Below the pieces are notes generated by a model. That model saw nothing but the letters and a program-made list of their open reading frames with translations. It had not been told where the DNA came from and made no database searches. A stretch of DNA of 40,589 nucleotides from Reyranella sp. (GTDB lineage Bacteria; Pseudomonadota; Alphaproteobacteria; Reyranellales; Reyranellaceae). Location of the stretch: NCBI GenBank assembly GCA_022844015.1, contig JALHMO010000051.1:1-40589 (forward strand). Direction: 5' to 3'. This document shows positions 24,142 to 32,332 of the stretch, one piece after another; positions within the stretch are counted from its first letter, which is position 1; every line of letters begins with the position of its first letter. A program made the position numbers and the translations under genes.

Positions 24142-25398
24142 ATGCACGACGTTGCCATCACCGGCATGGGCATCATCTCCGCCATCGGCCTTTCGGCTGG
24201 CGAGTTCCACTGTCGCGCCCTGGAAGGGGCGTGCGGCATCGGCCCGGCGCCGTGGGCCTCGGCGCTGCCCGGCCAGCGTGCCTGGTGGGGCAGCGTGGCC
24301 GGCTTCGTGCCGCTGGACTGGATGGACGAGAAGGTGGAGGACGGCACAGACCTGTTCGCCCAGTTCGCTCTCGCCGCCGCCGAGCAGGCGCTGCAGCAGG
24401 CGGGTGTGGGCGCGTTCGACCCGATGCGCACCGGCATCGTGCACGGCACCAGCATCGGCGGCTCGCGCGCGCTGATGAAGGCGCAGCACCGGCTCGAGAC
24501 GGACGGGCCGCAGGCGATCCCGCGCAAGACCGAGATCCAGATCTATCCCAACATGGCGGCCTCGCAGATCGCCATGCGCCATCGCCTGCACGGGCCGAGC
24601 CTCACCGTGACGACGGCCTGCGCCTCCTCGATCGACGCCATAGGCACGGCGGCGTGGCTGATCGAGAGCGGTCGCGCCGATGCGATCGTTGCCGGCGGCA
24701 CCGAAGGCGGCATCAGCCTGGCCGGCGGCAGCGCCGACGGTACGTTCGTGCCCGCGACCTTCTACACCAGCACGCTCTACGGCATGACCGCGCCCTCCCG
24801 CGATCCGCGCCGCGCCATGCTGCCGTTCGACGTCAAGCGCTCCGGCATCGTGGTCGGCGAAGGCTCGGCCATGCTGGTGCTGGAGCGCGCCGCCCATGCC
24901 CGCGCCCGCGGCGCGGAGATCCTGGGCTACGTGCGCGGATACGGCACGCTCGCCGATGCCTTCCATCCCTCGGCACCCGAGCCGAGCGGCCAGTGGGAAG
25001 CGCGGGCCATGGAACTGGCGCTGGAAGATGCCGGCATGGCGGCCGGCGACGTCGACGCGCTGATCGCCCATGCCACCGGCACGCCCAAGGGCGATACCGC
25101 GGAGATCCGCGCCATCAACCGGGTGCACGGCAGGCGCCGTGCAGCGCTGCCGGTGGCCGGCGTGAAGGGTCATGTCGGCCACAGCGGCGCTTCATCCGGC
25201 GCCATGGGCGTGATCACCGGCCTGCTCGGCATGCGCGAGGACCGCTTCCTGCACATCGCCAACACCGACGAGCCTGATCCCGAAGCCGAGTTCGAGGTCG
25301 TCACCGGGCGGCCCAAGGCGATGCGCTATCGCACGCTGCAGGTCAACGCCTTCGGCTTCGGCGGCCAGAACGCCTCGCTGATCGTGACACGCGATTGA
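24142..25398 (+). CDS. Beta-ketoacyl-ACP synthase (FabF-like)
   Basis: 418 residues, full length. ATG 24142 lies just after GGAGGAAGGACG. The thiolase-fold active site is complete: Cys160 in TVTTACASSIDAIGTAAW, His310 in ALIAHATGTPKGD, and His347 in VKGHVGHSGASSGAMG with Lys342 before it. The terminal NAFGFGGQNASLIV is the normal FabF-type ending. It condenses a carrier-bound acyl chain with malonyl-ACP. No acyl carrier protein, malonyl transferase or FabG is nearby, so it is not the housekeeping FabF but an accessory synthase for a lipid or secondary product. A partial duplicate lies at 22741. Expression is probably repressed through the palindrome in its promoter. Confidence 0.92.
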   Translation: MHDVAITGMGIISAIGLSAGEFHCRALEGACGIGPAPWASALPGQRAWWGSVAGFVPLDWMDEKVEDGTDLFAQFALAAAEQALQQAGVGAFDPMRTGIVHGTSIGGSRALMKAQHRLETDGPQAIPRKTEIQIYPNMAASQIAMRHRLHGPSLTVTTACASSIDAIGTAAWLIESGRADAIVAGGTEGGISLAGGSADGTFVPATFYTSTLYGMTAPSRDPRRAMLPFDVKRSGIVVGEGSAMLVLERAAHARARGAEILGYVRGYGTLADAFHPSAPEPSGQWEARAMELALEDAGMAAGDVDALIAHATGTPKGDTAEIRAINRVHGRRRAALPVAGVKGHVGHSGASSGAMGVITGLLGMREDRFLHIANTDEPDPEAEFEVVTGRPKAMRYRTLQVNAFGFGGQNASLIVTRD

Positions 25399-25493
25399 TC
25401 TGGCCTGTCGACCATCGACTACGGGCGCGATCGAGAGCTGTTCGTGCTGGGTGAATTTTCATCCTGTCGAGAAGGTAGCTGCGTTTCGATCTG

Positions 25494-25961
25494 CTAGCTC
25501 CCGAGTGCCGCCAACAGGATGCTCGCGCTCATGTAGATCAGGATCAGCGATCCTGCCGTCCAGGTGGCGGCGCGGACCTCGTGGATCTGACCGGTGGCAT
25601 AGGCGAGGAAATGCAGGAAACGAGATACGACGTAGCCGTAGAGCAGCCATTGCGCCAGCGCGAGCGAGGGCTGCGTGAGAACGTACAGAAATCCGGCGGC
25701 GAGAAAGAACGGCACGTTCTCGAGATCGTTCTGCATGATGCGCCGGATTCGCTCGACCCGCTCGTTAGGGGCGAGCTGCACCGGGTCGGGCTTGGGGTTC
25801 AGCGGCGTTCTCCGGAGATCTTCGGGGGCGCGGTAGCCGCCCTTCTCCTGCATCATGCGCCACACCGTCAGCCATGCCATCGCCACCACCTTCAGGATCA
25901 TCAGGCTGGCTGCGATTGCATAGGTCGCCAGCAGCGGATTGGCGAGAGTGAGCTTGTCCAC
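25494..25961 (-). CDS. MAPEG-family integral membrane protein
   Basis: 155 residues from GTG 25961, preceded by CGGAGCAAACACC. Four hydrophobic helices are expected: LLATYAIAASLMILKVVAMA, NVPFFLAAGFLYVLTQP with LALAQWLLYGYVVSRFLHFL, and a last helix LILIYMSASILLAALGS. The cytosolic loop contains NPKPDPVQLAPNERVERIRR and then MQNDLENVPFF, the conserved E-R..R..xNxxEN segment of MAPEG glutathione-dependent membrane enzymes. Members are glutathione transferases/peroxidases acting on lipophilic substrates. It stands alone beside repeats. Confidence 0.88.
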   Translation of the reverse strand: MDKLTLANPLLATYAIAASLMILKVVAMAWLTVWRMMQEKGGYRAPEDLRRTPLNPKPDPVQLAPNERVERIRRIMQNDLENVPFFLAAGFLYVLTQPSLALAQWLLYGYVVSRFLHFLAYATGQIHEVRAATWTAGSLILIYMSASILLAALGS

Positions 25962-26064
25962 GGTGTTTGCTCCGAGCGTTCCCGATACACCGGGCCAGTC
26001 TAGCCGATGTTCTGCGCCAGGACTCCCTTTGAAGGAGCATGCGGCCGCGGCGCCCAGGCCGAGG

Positions 26065-26192
26065 CAGGGCATTTGCATATGACAAAAGAGAATCCGTCGT
26101 CCCTCGACTTCGCCGCCAATGGCGCTGCAAGCAGCGCCTGATCGGGCGGCTCCGCTCCGGATGACGGGAATGTTTGCCACATGCGAACACCC
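26065..26192. repeat. Degenerate copy of the MITE-like element
   Basis: The left end CAGGGCATTTGCATATG at 26065-26081 and the right part GGCGGCTCCGCTCCGGATGA then CATGCGAAC near 26143-26187 match the two ends of the intact element at 35325-35501, with an internal deletion and point changes. No flanking duplication could be recognised. The rest of the 25962-26271 gap between the MAPEG gene and the acyl-CoA synthetase gene shows no further feature. Confidence 0.6.
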
Positions 26193-26271
26193 CCGCAGGT
26201 CGAGGGGGCGATTGCCGAGGTCGCTTGCGGAGGAGCGAGGCAGATCGTCGTGGAAGCCCGCGTGCGCGGCC

Positions 26272-27873
26272 TCACCGCACCCGAACCGAATGTCCCTTCC
26301 AGTAGCGCTCGCGCAGCTCGCGGCGCAGGACCTTGCCCATGGCGTTGCGCGGCAGGGCCTCCAGGAACTCGACCGAGCGCGGCAGCTTGTAGCGCGCGAT
26401 GCGCCCGTCGCAGAACGCCAGCAGCTCCTGCGGCGTGGCGCTTGCGCCCGGCTGCAGCACGACGCAGGCGCGCGGCGACTCGCCCCAGCGTGCGTCGGGC
26501 ACGCCGACGACGGTGACCTCGAGTATCTGCGGATGCTCGGCCAGCACACGCTCGATCTCGGCCGGGTAGATGTTCTCGCCACCGCTCACGATCATGTCGT
26601 TCTTGCGATCGACGAGATGGAGATGGCCCTCGGCGTCGAGGTAGCCCATGTCGCCGCCGGTCTCCCACTTGCCGCGACGGGCCGCCTCGGTGGCCGCCGG
26701 ATTGCCGAAGTAGCCGAGGAAGGTGACCGGGTTGGCGGCATGGACCTCGCCGACCTCGCCGGCCGGCAGCTCGTTGCCGTCGGGCCCGAGGACGGCGAGC
26801 TCGCAGCCGAAGGCGGCGCGGCCGACCGAGTGCTTGCCGCCCACGAGCTCGTCGTGGCGGCAAAGGCTCACCCAGCCGGTCTCGGTCCAGCCATAGGCGT
26901 CGGCGATGCGCGCATTCGGGAAGGCCCGTTGCACGGCATCGAGTACGTCCGGGGCGAGCGGCGAGCCCGAGCTCAGGAGGCCGCGCAGGCTGGTGCCGGC
27001 GCCGCGATCGCCGCCGGCCGCGATCGTCTCGAGCAGTATCGAGATCATCTTGGGCACCAGGAACGACCAGGTGACGCCGAAGCGGCCCATCAGGGCGAGC
27101 GCGTCGGCCGGCTCGAAATCGCGCATCAGGACGACCCGGCCGCCGGCCGCCAGCGTGATCAGCGCGATCGACGAGAACGACATGTGGAACACCGGCCCGG
27201 GGATCAGCACGACGTCGGTCGCGTTCAACCCGAATTCCCAGCCCCACGAGGCGAGCCGTGCCAGCACGTTGAGATGGCTCATCATCGCGCCCTTGGGGAA
27301 GCCGGTGGTGCCCGAGGTGTAGAAGATGGTGGCCGGCGCGAGCGGGGCGACCGGCGGCAGGGCATCGGTGACGCCGTGATCGCGCAGGCGACGATGGTGA
27401 GGGCCGGCGATCTCGAAGATCGTCTCGTGCCGCAACGCCGGCAGCCGCGGCAGCGCGGCGTCGAGCACCGGGCGATGGTCGGGACCGACGAAGGCGCCGC
27501 GCGCGCTGCAGTTGCCGAGCACGTAGGCGACGTCGTCCGGCACCGAGCGGTAGTTGAGCGGGACAGCCACGAGACCGGCGAGCTGGCAGGCAAGATAGAT
27601 CTCGAGATAGGCCGGGCTGTTGCCGGCCAGGATGCCGACGGCATCGCCCGTCCGCAGGCCCGATTGCCGCAAACCGTTGGCAAGACGCAGCGCCGCCTCG
27701 TAGGTCTCTCGGTAGGTTTGCGTGCGGCCCTCGAACTCGATAGCCGGCGCGTCGGGCTGGCGACGCACGACGACGCGGATCAGATCGACAAGGCGACCGA
27801 CATTGACGGACGAAATCGTCGCCTCCCTGTTCCGCTTTTCCGATCTGTAGCGCGCGCCCGGCGAGCCTGTCAT
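26272..27873 (-). CDS. Long- or medium-chain acyl-CoA synthetase (AMP-forming, ANL superfamily)
   Basis: 533 residues from ATG 27873. The P-loop ATIFYTSGTTGFPKGAMMSH, the A5 motif ADAYGWTETG, GDMGYLDAEGHLHLVDRKND with the hinge Asp/Lys, MIVSGGENIYPAEIERVL, and the C-terminal catalytic lysine in LPRNAMGKVLRREL are all intact. It activates a carboxylic acid to its CoA thioester in the cytoplasm. The first 22 residues are unusual for the family; a very good GGGAGG sits 5 bases before an in-frame ATT at 27816, just ahead of the first conserved helix, so the real start could be there. It is transcribed alone, divergent from the lyase gene. Confidence 0.92.
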   Translation of the reverse strand: MTGSPGARYRSEKRNREATISSVNVGRLVDLIRVVVRRQPDAPAIEFEGRTQTYRETYEAALRLANGLRQSGLRTGDAVGILAGNSPAYLEIYLACQLAGLVAVPLNYRSVPDDVAYVLGNCSARGAFVGPDHRPVLDAALPRLPALRHETIFEIAGPHHRRLRDHGVTDALPPVAPLAPATIFYTSGTTGFPKGAMMSHLNVLARLASWGWEFGLNATDVVLIPGPVFHMSFSSIALITLAAGGRVVLMRDFEPADALALMGRFGVTWSFLVPKMISILLETIAAGGDRGAGTSLRGLLSSGSPLAPDVLDAVQRAFPNARIADAYGWTETGWVSLCRHDELVGGKHSVGRAAFGCELAVLGPDGNELPAGEVGEVHAANPVTFLGYFGNPAATEAARRGKWETGGDMGYLDAEGHLHLVDRKNDMIVSGGENIYPAEIERVLAEHPQILEVTVVGVPDARWGESPRACVVLQPGASATPQELLAFCDGRIARYKLPRSVEFLEALPRNAMGKVLRRELRERYWKGHSVRVR

Positions 27874-28028
27874 CCAGCCCGTTCCCCAGACGGGCGATTG
27901 CGGAGGAACGGCGGCGGAGGCGGACCATCGCGGCAGATAACGACCCGTCGCCGCTACGAGCCTTCGGGGTCCGGATGACAGGGTTTCGCAGGCGACGGTA
28001 CGCTGCGGCGCACGAGGGAGGGCAGGGG

Positions 28029-29330
28029 ATGGCGGGTCGATTGGTCAATGCGCTGGGTGCGGCGGCGAAGACGGCCGAGGCGTTCTCGGATCAGGCGACG
28101 CTGCGCCACATGCTGCGTTTCGAGGTGGCGCTGACCGTGGCGGTCGCGCGCGCCGGGCTGATCCCGAGGAAGCATGTGGCGGTGATCGAGCGGGCCTGCG
28201 ACCCCGATCTCTACGATCCCGTGGGCCTCGCCGAGACGGCGCGGCGCAATCTCACGCTCACCGTGGCGGTAGTGCGGGCGCTGACCGCCGAGGTTCGCAA
28301 GCGCGACGCCGCGGCGGCGGCTTCGGTGCATTGGGGGGCGACCAGCCAGGATCTCATCGACACCGCGATGGTGCTGCAGCTCGGCGAAGCCGTGCCGCCC
28401 CTCCTCGCGGATCTGCACGGCATCGTCGCCGCGCTGGCCAGGCTGGCGCGCCGGCATCGCGCCACGCCGATGCTCGGCCGCACGCTGCTGCAGCCGGCGA
28501 CGCCGCTGGCGCTCGGCCAGAAGATCGCCGGCTGGGCCTCCGACATCGATCGTGCGACGCGCCGGCTCGAGCAGAGCTTTTCCGAGACCCAGATCCTTCA
28601 GTTCGGCGGCGCCTCCGGCTCGCTGTCGGCGCTCGGCGTCAAGGCAGGGCCGGTGATGAAGACCCTGGCGAGCCGCCTCGGCCTCGCGCTGCCGCCCGCG
28701 CCATGGTTCGCGCAGCGCGTCAGGGTCGCGGCGTTCGCCCAGGATGCAGCGCTGGTGGTCGGCGCGCTGGGCAAGGCGGCGCGCGACATCGCGCTGATGA
28801 TGCAATTCGAGGTGGCCGAGGCGGCCGAGCCTACCGGCGCCGGCCGCGGCGGTTCCTCCACGATGCCGCACAAGCGCAACCCGGTGGGCGCCGGCACGGT
28901 GCTCACCGCGGCCAGCCGCGCGCCGCAGCTCGCTGCCACCATCGTGGCCGCCCTGCCGCAGGAGCACGAGCGAGCGCTCGGCGGCTGGCAGGCCGAATGG
29001 CCGACCTTGGCGGCGCTGGTGGAATCGCTGGGCTCGGCGATCGAGGCGATGGCCGAGGTGGCGCCCGGCCTGGCGATCGACGTCGATCGGCTGGCCGCCA
29101 GCCTGGCGGCGACCAAGGGCGCCGTCCTGGCGGAACGCGCGACCTTCCTGCTGGCCGAGACGATGGGCAAGGAGCAGGCCGGCAAGATCGTCGAGATGGC
29201 GTTGTCCAAGGGCGGCTCGTTCGTGGCGGCCCTGGGCCGGCTCGAGCGCGAGCTCGCCGACGAAAAGGCGATGCTGGGCTACTCGCCGAAGTTCGTCGAC
29301 CGCCTGCTGGCGGACATCAGGCGGCGGTGA
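28029..29330 (+). CDS. Fumarase/aspartase-superfamily lyase, 3-carboxy-cis,cis-muconate cycloisomerase (PcaB)-like
   Basis: 433 residues from ATG 28029, preceded by GGAGGGCAGGGG. The superfamily signature is present at about 271-285: AGRGGSSTMPHKRNPVGA, the flexible catalytic loop with the general-base Ser. Two further conserved regions are SVHWGATSQDLIDTA (100-112) and GRTLLQPATPLALGQK. This combination (HWGATSQD, RTLxQxAxP) is characteristic of the PcaB branch rather than of fumarase or argininosuccinate lyase. Other pca genes are absent nearby, so it may act on another cyclising or eliminating substrate. Together with the acyl-CoA synthetase and hydroxylases it points to aromatic or polycarboxylate catabolism. 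Confidence 0.88.
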   Translation: MAGRLVNALGAAAKTAEAFSDQATLRHMLRFEVALTVAVARAGLIPRKHVAVIERACDPDLYDPVGLAETARRNLTLTVAVVRALTAEVRKRDAAAAASVHWGATSQDLIDTAMVLQLGEAVPPLLADLHGIVAALARLARRHRATPMLGRTLLQPATPLALGQKIAGWASDIDRATRRLEQSFSETQILQFGGASGSLSALGVKAGPVMKTLASRLGLALPPAPWFAQRVRVAAFAQDAALVVGALGKAARDIALMMQFEVAEAAEPTGAGRGGSSTMPHKRNPVGAGTVLTAASRAPQLAATIVAALPQEHERALGGWQAEWPTLAALVESLGSAIEAMAEVAPGLAIDVDRLAASLAATKGAVLAERATFLLAETMGKEQAGKIVEMALSKGGSFVAALGRLERELADEKAMLGYSPKFVDRLLADIRRR

Positions 29331-29348
29331 GCCCGGCGCGCCGACCGT

Positions 29349-29675
29349 CTACTTGGGCGGCAGCGCTTGCACGAAGCGAGAGGCCAGGTCGATCCAGGCC
29401 TCGAGACCGCGTCCCCGGCAGCGCGTCTCGTCGACCCAGACGAAGCCTCGCATCGTTCGGCCCGAGAAGACGATTGGGCTGGCGCCGGGGCGCGCCAGCG
29501 CCTCCGCTTCTTGTTCCTTGCCGACTCGGAACATGAAGCGGCCGACCTCGACTCCACACAACATGTTGCCGTTCAGCATCCAGCAGTAGCCACCGAACAT
29601 GGCGCGCTCCGCGATGCCTGCTCGGCGGGCGAGCGCGCCGCGCATGCGTTCGGCCAGGCGAGGATCGTGCGGCAT
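29349..29675 (-). CDS. TfoX/Sxy N-terminal domain protein
   Basis: 108 residues from ATG 29675, preceded by ACGGAG. The sequence RMRGALARRAGIAERAMFGG, then GGYCWMLNGNMLCGVEVGRF, and the C-terminal TMRGFVWVDE is typical of stand-alone TfoX-N domains, which in other bacteria are linked to competence regulation or are of unknown role. No TfoX-C domain is present. It is divergent from the GFA gene over a shared promoter region that contains a consensus sigma-70 promoter in the other direction. Confidence 0.85.
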   Translation of the reverse strand: MPHDPRLAERMRGALARRAGIAERAMFGGYCWMLNGNMLCGVEVGRFMFRVGKEQEAEALARPGASPIVFSGRTMRGFVWVDETRCRGRGLEAWIDLASRFVQALPPK

Positions 29676-29679
29676 GTCG

Positions 29680-29722
29680 TTGACTCCGTTTTCTGGAGTA
29701 GATAATACTATAACCGGAGTTA
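29680..29722 (+). promoter_or_regulatory. Consensus sigma-70 promoter with downstream TAAC-N4-GTTA operator
   Basis: TTGACT (29680-29685), exactly 17 bases, and TAATAC (29703-29708) give the best promoter in the window, directed at the GFA gene. TAAC-CGGA-GTTA (29711-29722), a perfect inverted repeat, overlaps the expected transcription start. Read on the other strand it is TAACTCCGGTTA, which matches TAACTCTGGTTA at 24103. Strong promoters blocked at +1 are typical of repressor-controlled, inducible genes. The repressor may be the HxlR protein downstream or the TetR protein at 20632. Confidence 0.65.
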
Positions 29723-29741
29723 ACGGGAAAGGAGCCAGACG

Positions 29742-30152
29742 ATGAAGCTTTCCGGCCAGTGCCTGTGCGGCGCCGTCCGCTACAGCGGCGAGGGCGATCC
29801 GGTGTTCCAGGTCAAGTGCTACTGCACGGACTGCCGGCGCGTGAGCGCGGCGGGCCATGCGGCGATGATGGGCTTTCCGGCCGAGGCAATCCAAGTCGCG
29901 GGCGAGGTGAAGGAGTTCCACTCAACGGCCGACAGCGGCAGCGACGTCTCTCGCGCCTTCTGCCCGGTGTGCGGCAGCGGGCTGTTTGCCCACGGCTCGG
30001 CAATGCCGGGCCTGATCTTCCTGCGCGCCTCTACGCTCGACGATCCGAACCTGTTCACGCCGCAGATGGTCGTCTGGGCGGCCCGCGCGCCGCACTGGGA
30101 TCCCGTGCCCGCAGGCCTGCCGGCCTTCGCCGAGCGTCCGGCGGGGCTGTGA
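29742..30152 (+). CDS. GFA-domain protein (glutathione-dependent formaldehyde-activating enzyme family)
   Basis: 136 residues; ATG 29742 follows AAAGGAGCC. All zinc ligands of the Mss4-like fold are present: C7-L-C9 in GQCLCGAVRYS, C26-x-C28-x2-C31 in VKCYCTDCRR, and C74-x2-C77 in FCPVCGSGLF. The C-terminal FLRASTLDDPNLFTPQM is usual for the family. True formaldehyde-glutathione adduct formation has been shown only for a few members, so the substrate here is open. It is expressed from a very strong promoter with an operator-like palindrome. Confidence 0.9.
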   Translation: MKLSGQCLCGAVRYSGEGDPVFQVKCYCTDCRRVSAAGHAAMMGFPAEAIQVAGEVKEFHSTADSGSDVSRAFCPVCGSGLFAHGSAMPGLIFLRASTLDDPNLFTPQMVVWAARAPHWDPVPAGLPAFAERPAGL

Positions 30153-30287
30153 GGGCGGCAGCCGTGCCGACGGCGCGCCTTCTGGATGGGATTTGCGGCC
30201 TACGTCGTGCCGTCGTTCGCCGTGGCCCTCTGATCGCGCTGGCGCATCGCGATTGACCGCGTTGCCGAGGCCTGGAAGTGAAGCGGG
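30153..30287 (+). other. Short gap with a possible membrane-protein remnant
   Basis: Near 30175-30232 one frame reads RAFWMGFAAYVVPSFAVAL before a stop. It looks like one transmembrane helix of a small membrane protein, with no start codon and no remainder. It may be the trace of a deleted gene or chance. Confidence 0.3.
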
Positions 30288-30983
30288 ATGAGCACGACGC
30301 GCTATCCCCAATTCTGCGCCCTCGCCCGGGCCGCCGAGATCGTCGGCGAGCGCTGGACCCTGCTGATCGTGCGCGAGCTGCTGCTCGGCCCCAAGCGATT
30401 CGGTGACCTTGTCGATCGCTTGAGCGGGGTCAGCCCGACGGTGCTGACCGGACGGCTCAACGCCTTGATCGAGAGCGGCGTGGTCGGGCGGGGCACGTTA
30501 CCGCCGCCCTTCAATGCGCAGATATACGAGCTGACGCCGGTCGGCCTGGCGCTCAGGCCGGCGATCCGCGAGCTGATCCGATGGGGCGGCAACTTCCTCT
30601 TCCCGCCGCGTCCCGACGATCGGTTCGACCCCGATTGGGTGCTGCTCGGCCTCGAAGCCGTCGCGCGCTCCACGCGAAGCCCGGCGTGCCGGCTCATGCT
30701 GCGCGTCACCCAGGACGGCAAGTCGGCGAGCTTCCTTGTGGTGGGTGGCACGCAGGGGACGGTGCTCAGCCGCGGCGACGGCCCGGCCGCGGCCACTGTC
30801 GAGGCGCGCTTCGACACGCTGCTGCGCATCATCTCGGGCAGCCTGCCGCTCGAGCAGGCGGTGTCCGAACGGCTGGCGCACGTCGAGGGCTCTCTTCAGG
30901 CCGCACTCGCCTTGCCGCGTCTGTTCGAGCTGAAAGCATCCGATCGCGGTGCTAACCCACGGCGAAGAAAGGAGAAGAAATGA
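30288..30983 (+). CDS. HxlR-family winged-helix transcriptional regulator with C-terminal extension
   Basis: 231 residues, about twice the basic HxlR length. The N-terminal winged helix is textbook: CALARAAEIVGERWTLLIVR, GPKRFGDLVDRLSGVSP, and VLTGRLNALIESGVVGRG. An N-terminal Cys10 is at the position used for redox sensing in some family members. The C-terminal half (FDPDWVLLGLEAVARSTR onwards, then GDGPAAATVEARFDTLLRII) resembles an SCP2/sterol-carrier-like ligand pocket found in longer HxlR proteins. Its stop overlaps the next ATG (ATGA at 30980-30983), so it is co-translated with the YCII-like protein, and it may control this small cluster. Confidence 0.9.
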   Translation: MSTTRYPQFCALARAAEIVGERWTLLIVRELLLGPKRFGDLVDRLSGVSPTVLTGRLNALIESGVVGRGTLPPPFNAQIYELTPVGLALRPAIRELIRWGGNFLFPPRPDDRFDPDWVLLGLEAVARSTRSPACRLMLRVTQDGKSASFLVVGGTQGTVLSRGDGPAAATVEARFDTLLRIISGSLPLEQAVSERLAHVEGSLQAALALPRLFELKASDRGANPRRRKEKK

Positions 30984-31267
30984 AAAAGTTCGTCTTGCTG
31001 AGCTACGGATTCGAGACACCCACGCCCGAGATCATGGCGGTGTGGAAGGCGTGGTTCGCGTCGATCAAGAGCAACATCGTCGACATGGTCGGCTTCGGGG
31101 CCGGACGGGAAATCTCGAAGGCCGGAAGAAAGGAATTGCCGTTGGGGCCCGAGTCCATCACCGGGCTGGTGATCGTCAACGCCGACTCGCTCGACGAGGC
31201 CGAGCGAATGGCACAAGGCAATCCCTTCATGACCAGCATAAGAGTCTACGAAGTCAGGGCGCACTGA
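30980..31267 (+). CDS. Small YCII/dimeric alpha-beta barrel-type protein
   Basis: 95 residues. ATG 30980 overlaps the regulator stop and follows AAAGGAGAAGAA, a strong ribosome binding site. The sequence FVLLSYGFETPTPEIMAVWKA ... ESITGLVIVNADSLDEAERM, then AQGNPFMTSIRVYEVR, fits YCII-related (DGPF-like) proteins with a ferredoxin-like fold: a beta strand at each end and the A..NPF... motif. Relatives occur as small enzymes or as partners of ECF sigma factors, but none is present. Its product is likely to be controlled with the HxlR gene. Confidence 0.75.
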   Translation: MKKFVLLSYGFETPTPEIMAVWKAWFASIKSNIVDMVGFGAGREISKAGRKELPLGPESITGLVIVNADSLDEAERMAQGNPFMTSIRVYEVRAH

Positions 31268-31279
31268 CGTGGAGCTGGT

Positions 31280-31345
31280 TGCCGGAGTGGCGCGCTCCCG
31301 GCGCATGAGGTTGGCGGAGGTTACTTTGCCACCAGTGGCACCTCG
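31280..31345. repeat. Palindromic intergenic repeat copy
   Basis: GCCGGAGTGGCGCGCTCCCGG (one base short of a copy, 31281-31301 region) is the arm of the family also at 37210 and 40535. It is followed by GGCGGAGGTTACTTTGCC and CACCAGTGGC, close to 39018-39045. It sits between the convergent YCII-like gene and the ABC operon, where it could help terminate both transcripts. Confidence 0.55.
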
Positions 31346-31351
31346 CGGCGG

Positions 31352-32332
31352 CTACGCGATCTCCAGATGACACGCCACCCGGTGGCCGTCGGCGATGGCG
31401 CGCAGCGGTGGCGGCTCGTCGGCGCAGCGGGCGAAGGCGTGCGGGCAGCGGTCGCGGAAGCGGCAGCCCGACGGCGGCTCGCGGGCGTCGGGCACGTTGC
31501 CCTTGATCGGCAGCGGTTGGCGCGACTGGTCGGGATCGGGCACCGGCACGGCGGCGACCAGCGCCCGGCTGTAGGGATGGCGCGGCCGGCGCACGATCTC
31601 CTCGGTCGGCCCGTCCTCGACGATGGTGCCGAGATACATCACCAGGGTGCGATCGCAGAGGTACCGGACCAGGGCGAGGTCGTGCGAGATGTAGATCGCG
31701 GTCAGACCCATGGCGTCGCGCACCTCGCGCATCAGGGCGAGGATGCCGGCGCGCACGCTGACATCGAGCATCGACACCGGCTCGTCGGCGACCAGGAAGC
31801 GCGGCGCCAGCACCAGCGCGCGCGCCAGCACGACGCGCTGCAGCTGGCCGCCGCTCAGCTGGTGCGGGTACTTGTCGAGGTAGCGGTCGAGGTCGGGCAG
31901 GTGGACGCGGCGGAAGGCGGCGGCGATCCGGTCGGCGTGCTCGGCCTCGGCGATGCCGGCATTGACCAGCGGCTCGGCGACGGCGCGGTAGATGGTGAAG
32001 CGCGGGTTCAGCGCATCGAACGGGTTCTGGAACACGAGCTGCGCCTGGCGGCGGAACTCGCGTAGCGCCGGCCCCTTGAGCCCGCCCAGCGCCGCGCCGT
32101 CGAAGCTGATCGAGCCGGTGGTCGGCTCGACGAGCTTCAGCATCAGCCGGCCGAGCGTGGTCTTGCCGCAGCCCGATTCGCCGACGATCGCCACGGCGTC
32201 GCCGGCGCCGACCTCGAAGCTCACGCCATCGAGCGCGCGCACGACCGGCCGCGCGCGGCGCACGACCTCGCCCAGCGAGCGCGACACCGGGAAGTGCTTT
32301 ACGACGTCGCGTACGCTGACGAGCGCTGCCAT
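31352..32332 (-). CDS. Peptide-type ABC transporter ATP-binding protein (DppF/OppF-like)
   Basis: 326 residues. Walker A GESGCGKTT at about 51-59, Q-loop QLVFQNPFDALNPR, signature LSGGQLQRV near 159-167, Walker B FLVADEPVSMLD near 179-190, and H-loop YISHDLALVRYL are all intact. The C-terminal oligopeptide-transporter domain contains RPRHPYSRALVAAVP and the cysteine-containing GCRFRDRCPHAFARC. It is the last gene of the transporter operon and overlaps the preceding ATPase by 34 bases. With its partner it powers import through the two permeases. The extended linker LGEVVRRARPVVRALDGVSF between strands 1 and 2 is the usual OppF form. Confidence 0.95.
   Translation of the reverse strand: MAALVSVRDVVKHFPVSRSLGEVVRRARPVVRALDGVSFEVGAGDAVAIVGESGCGKTTLGRLMLKLVEPTTGSISFDGAALGGLKGPALREFRRQAQLVFQNPFDALNPRFTIYRAVAEPLVNAGIAEAEHADRIAAAFRRVHLPDLDRYLDKYPHQLSGGQLQRVVLARALVLAPRFLVADEPVSMLDVSVRAGILALMREVRDAMGLTAIYISHDLALVRYLCDRTLVMYLGTIVEDGPTEEIVRRPRHPYSRALVAAVPVPDPDQSRQPLPIKGNVPDAREPPSGCRFRDRCPHAFARCADEPPPLRAIADGHRVACHLEIA

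Noticed and set aside
23366..29330. A protocatechuate (pca) pathway, from the CMD and PcaB-like genes
   Set aside because: The CMD protein has the AhpD CxxC..H motif, the genes are 4 kb apart in different units, and no dioxygenase, PcaD or PcaIJ is present.
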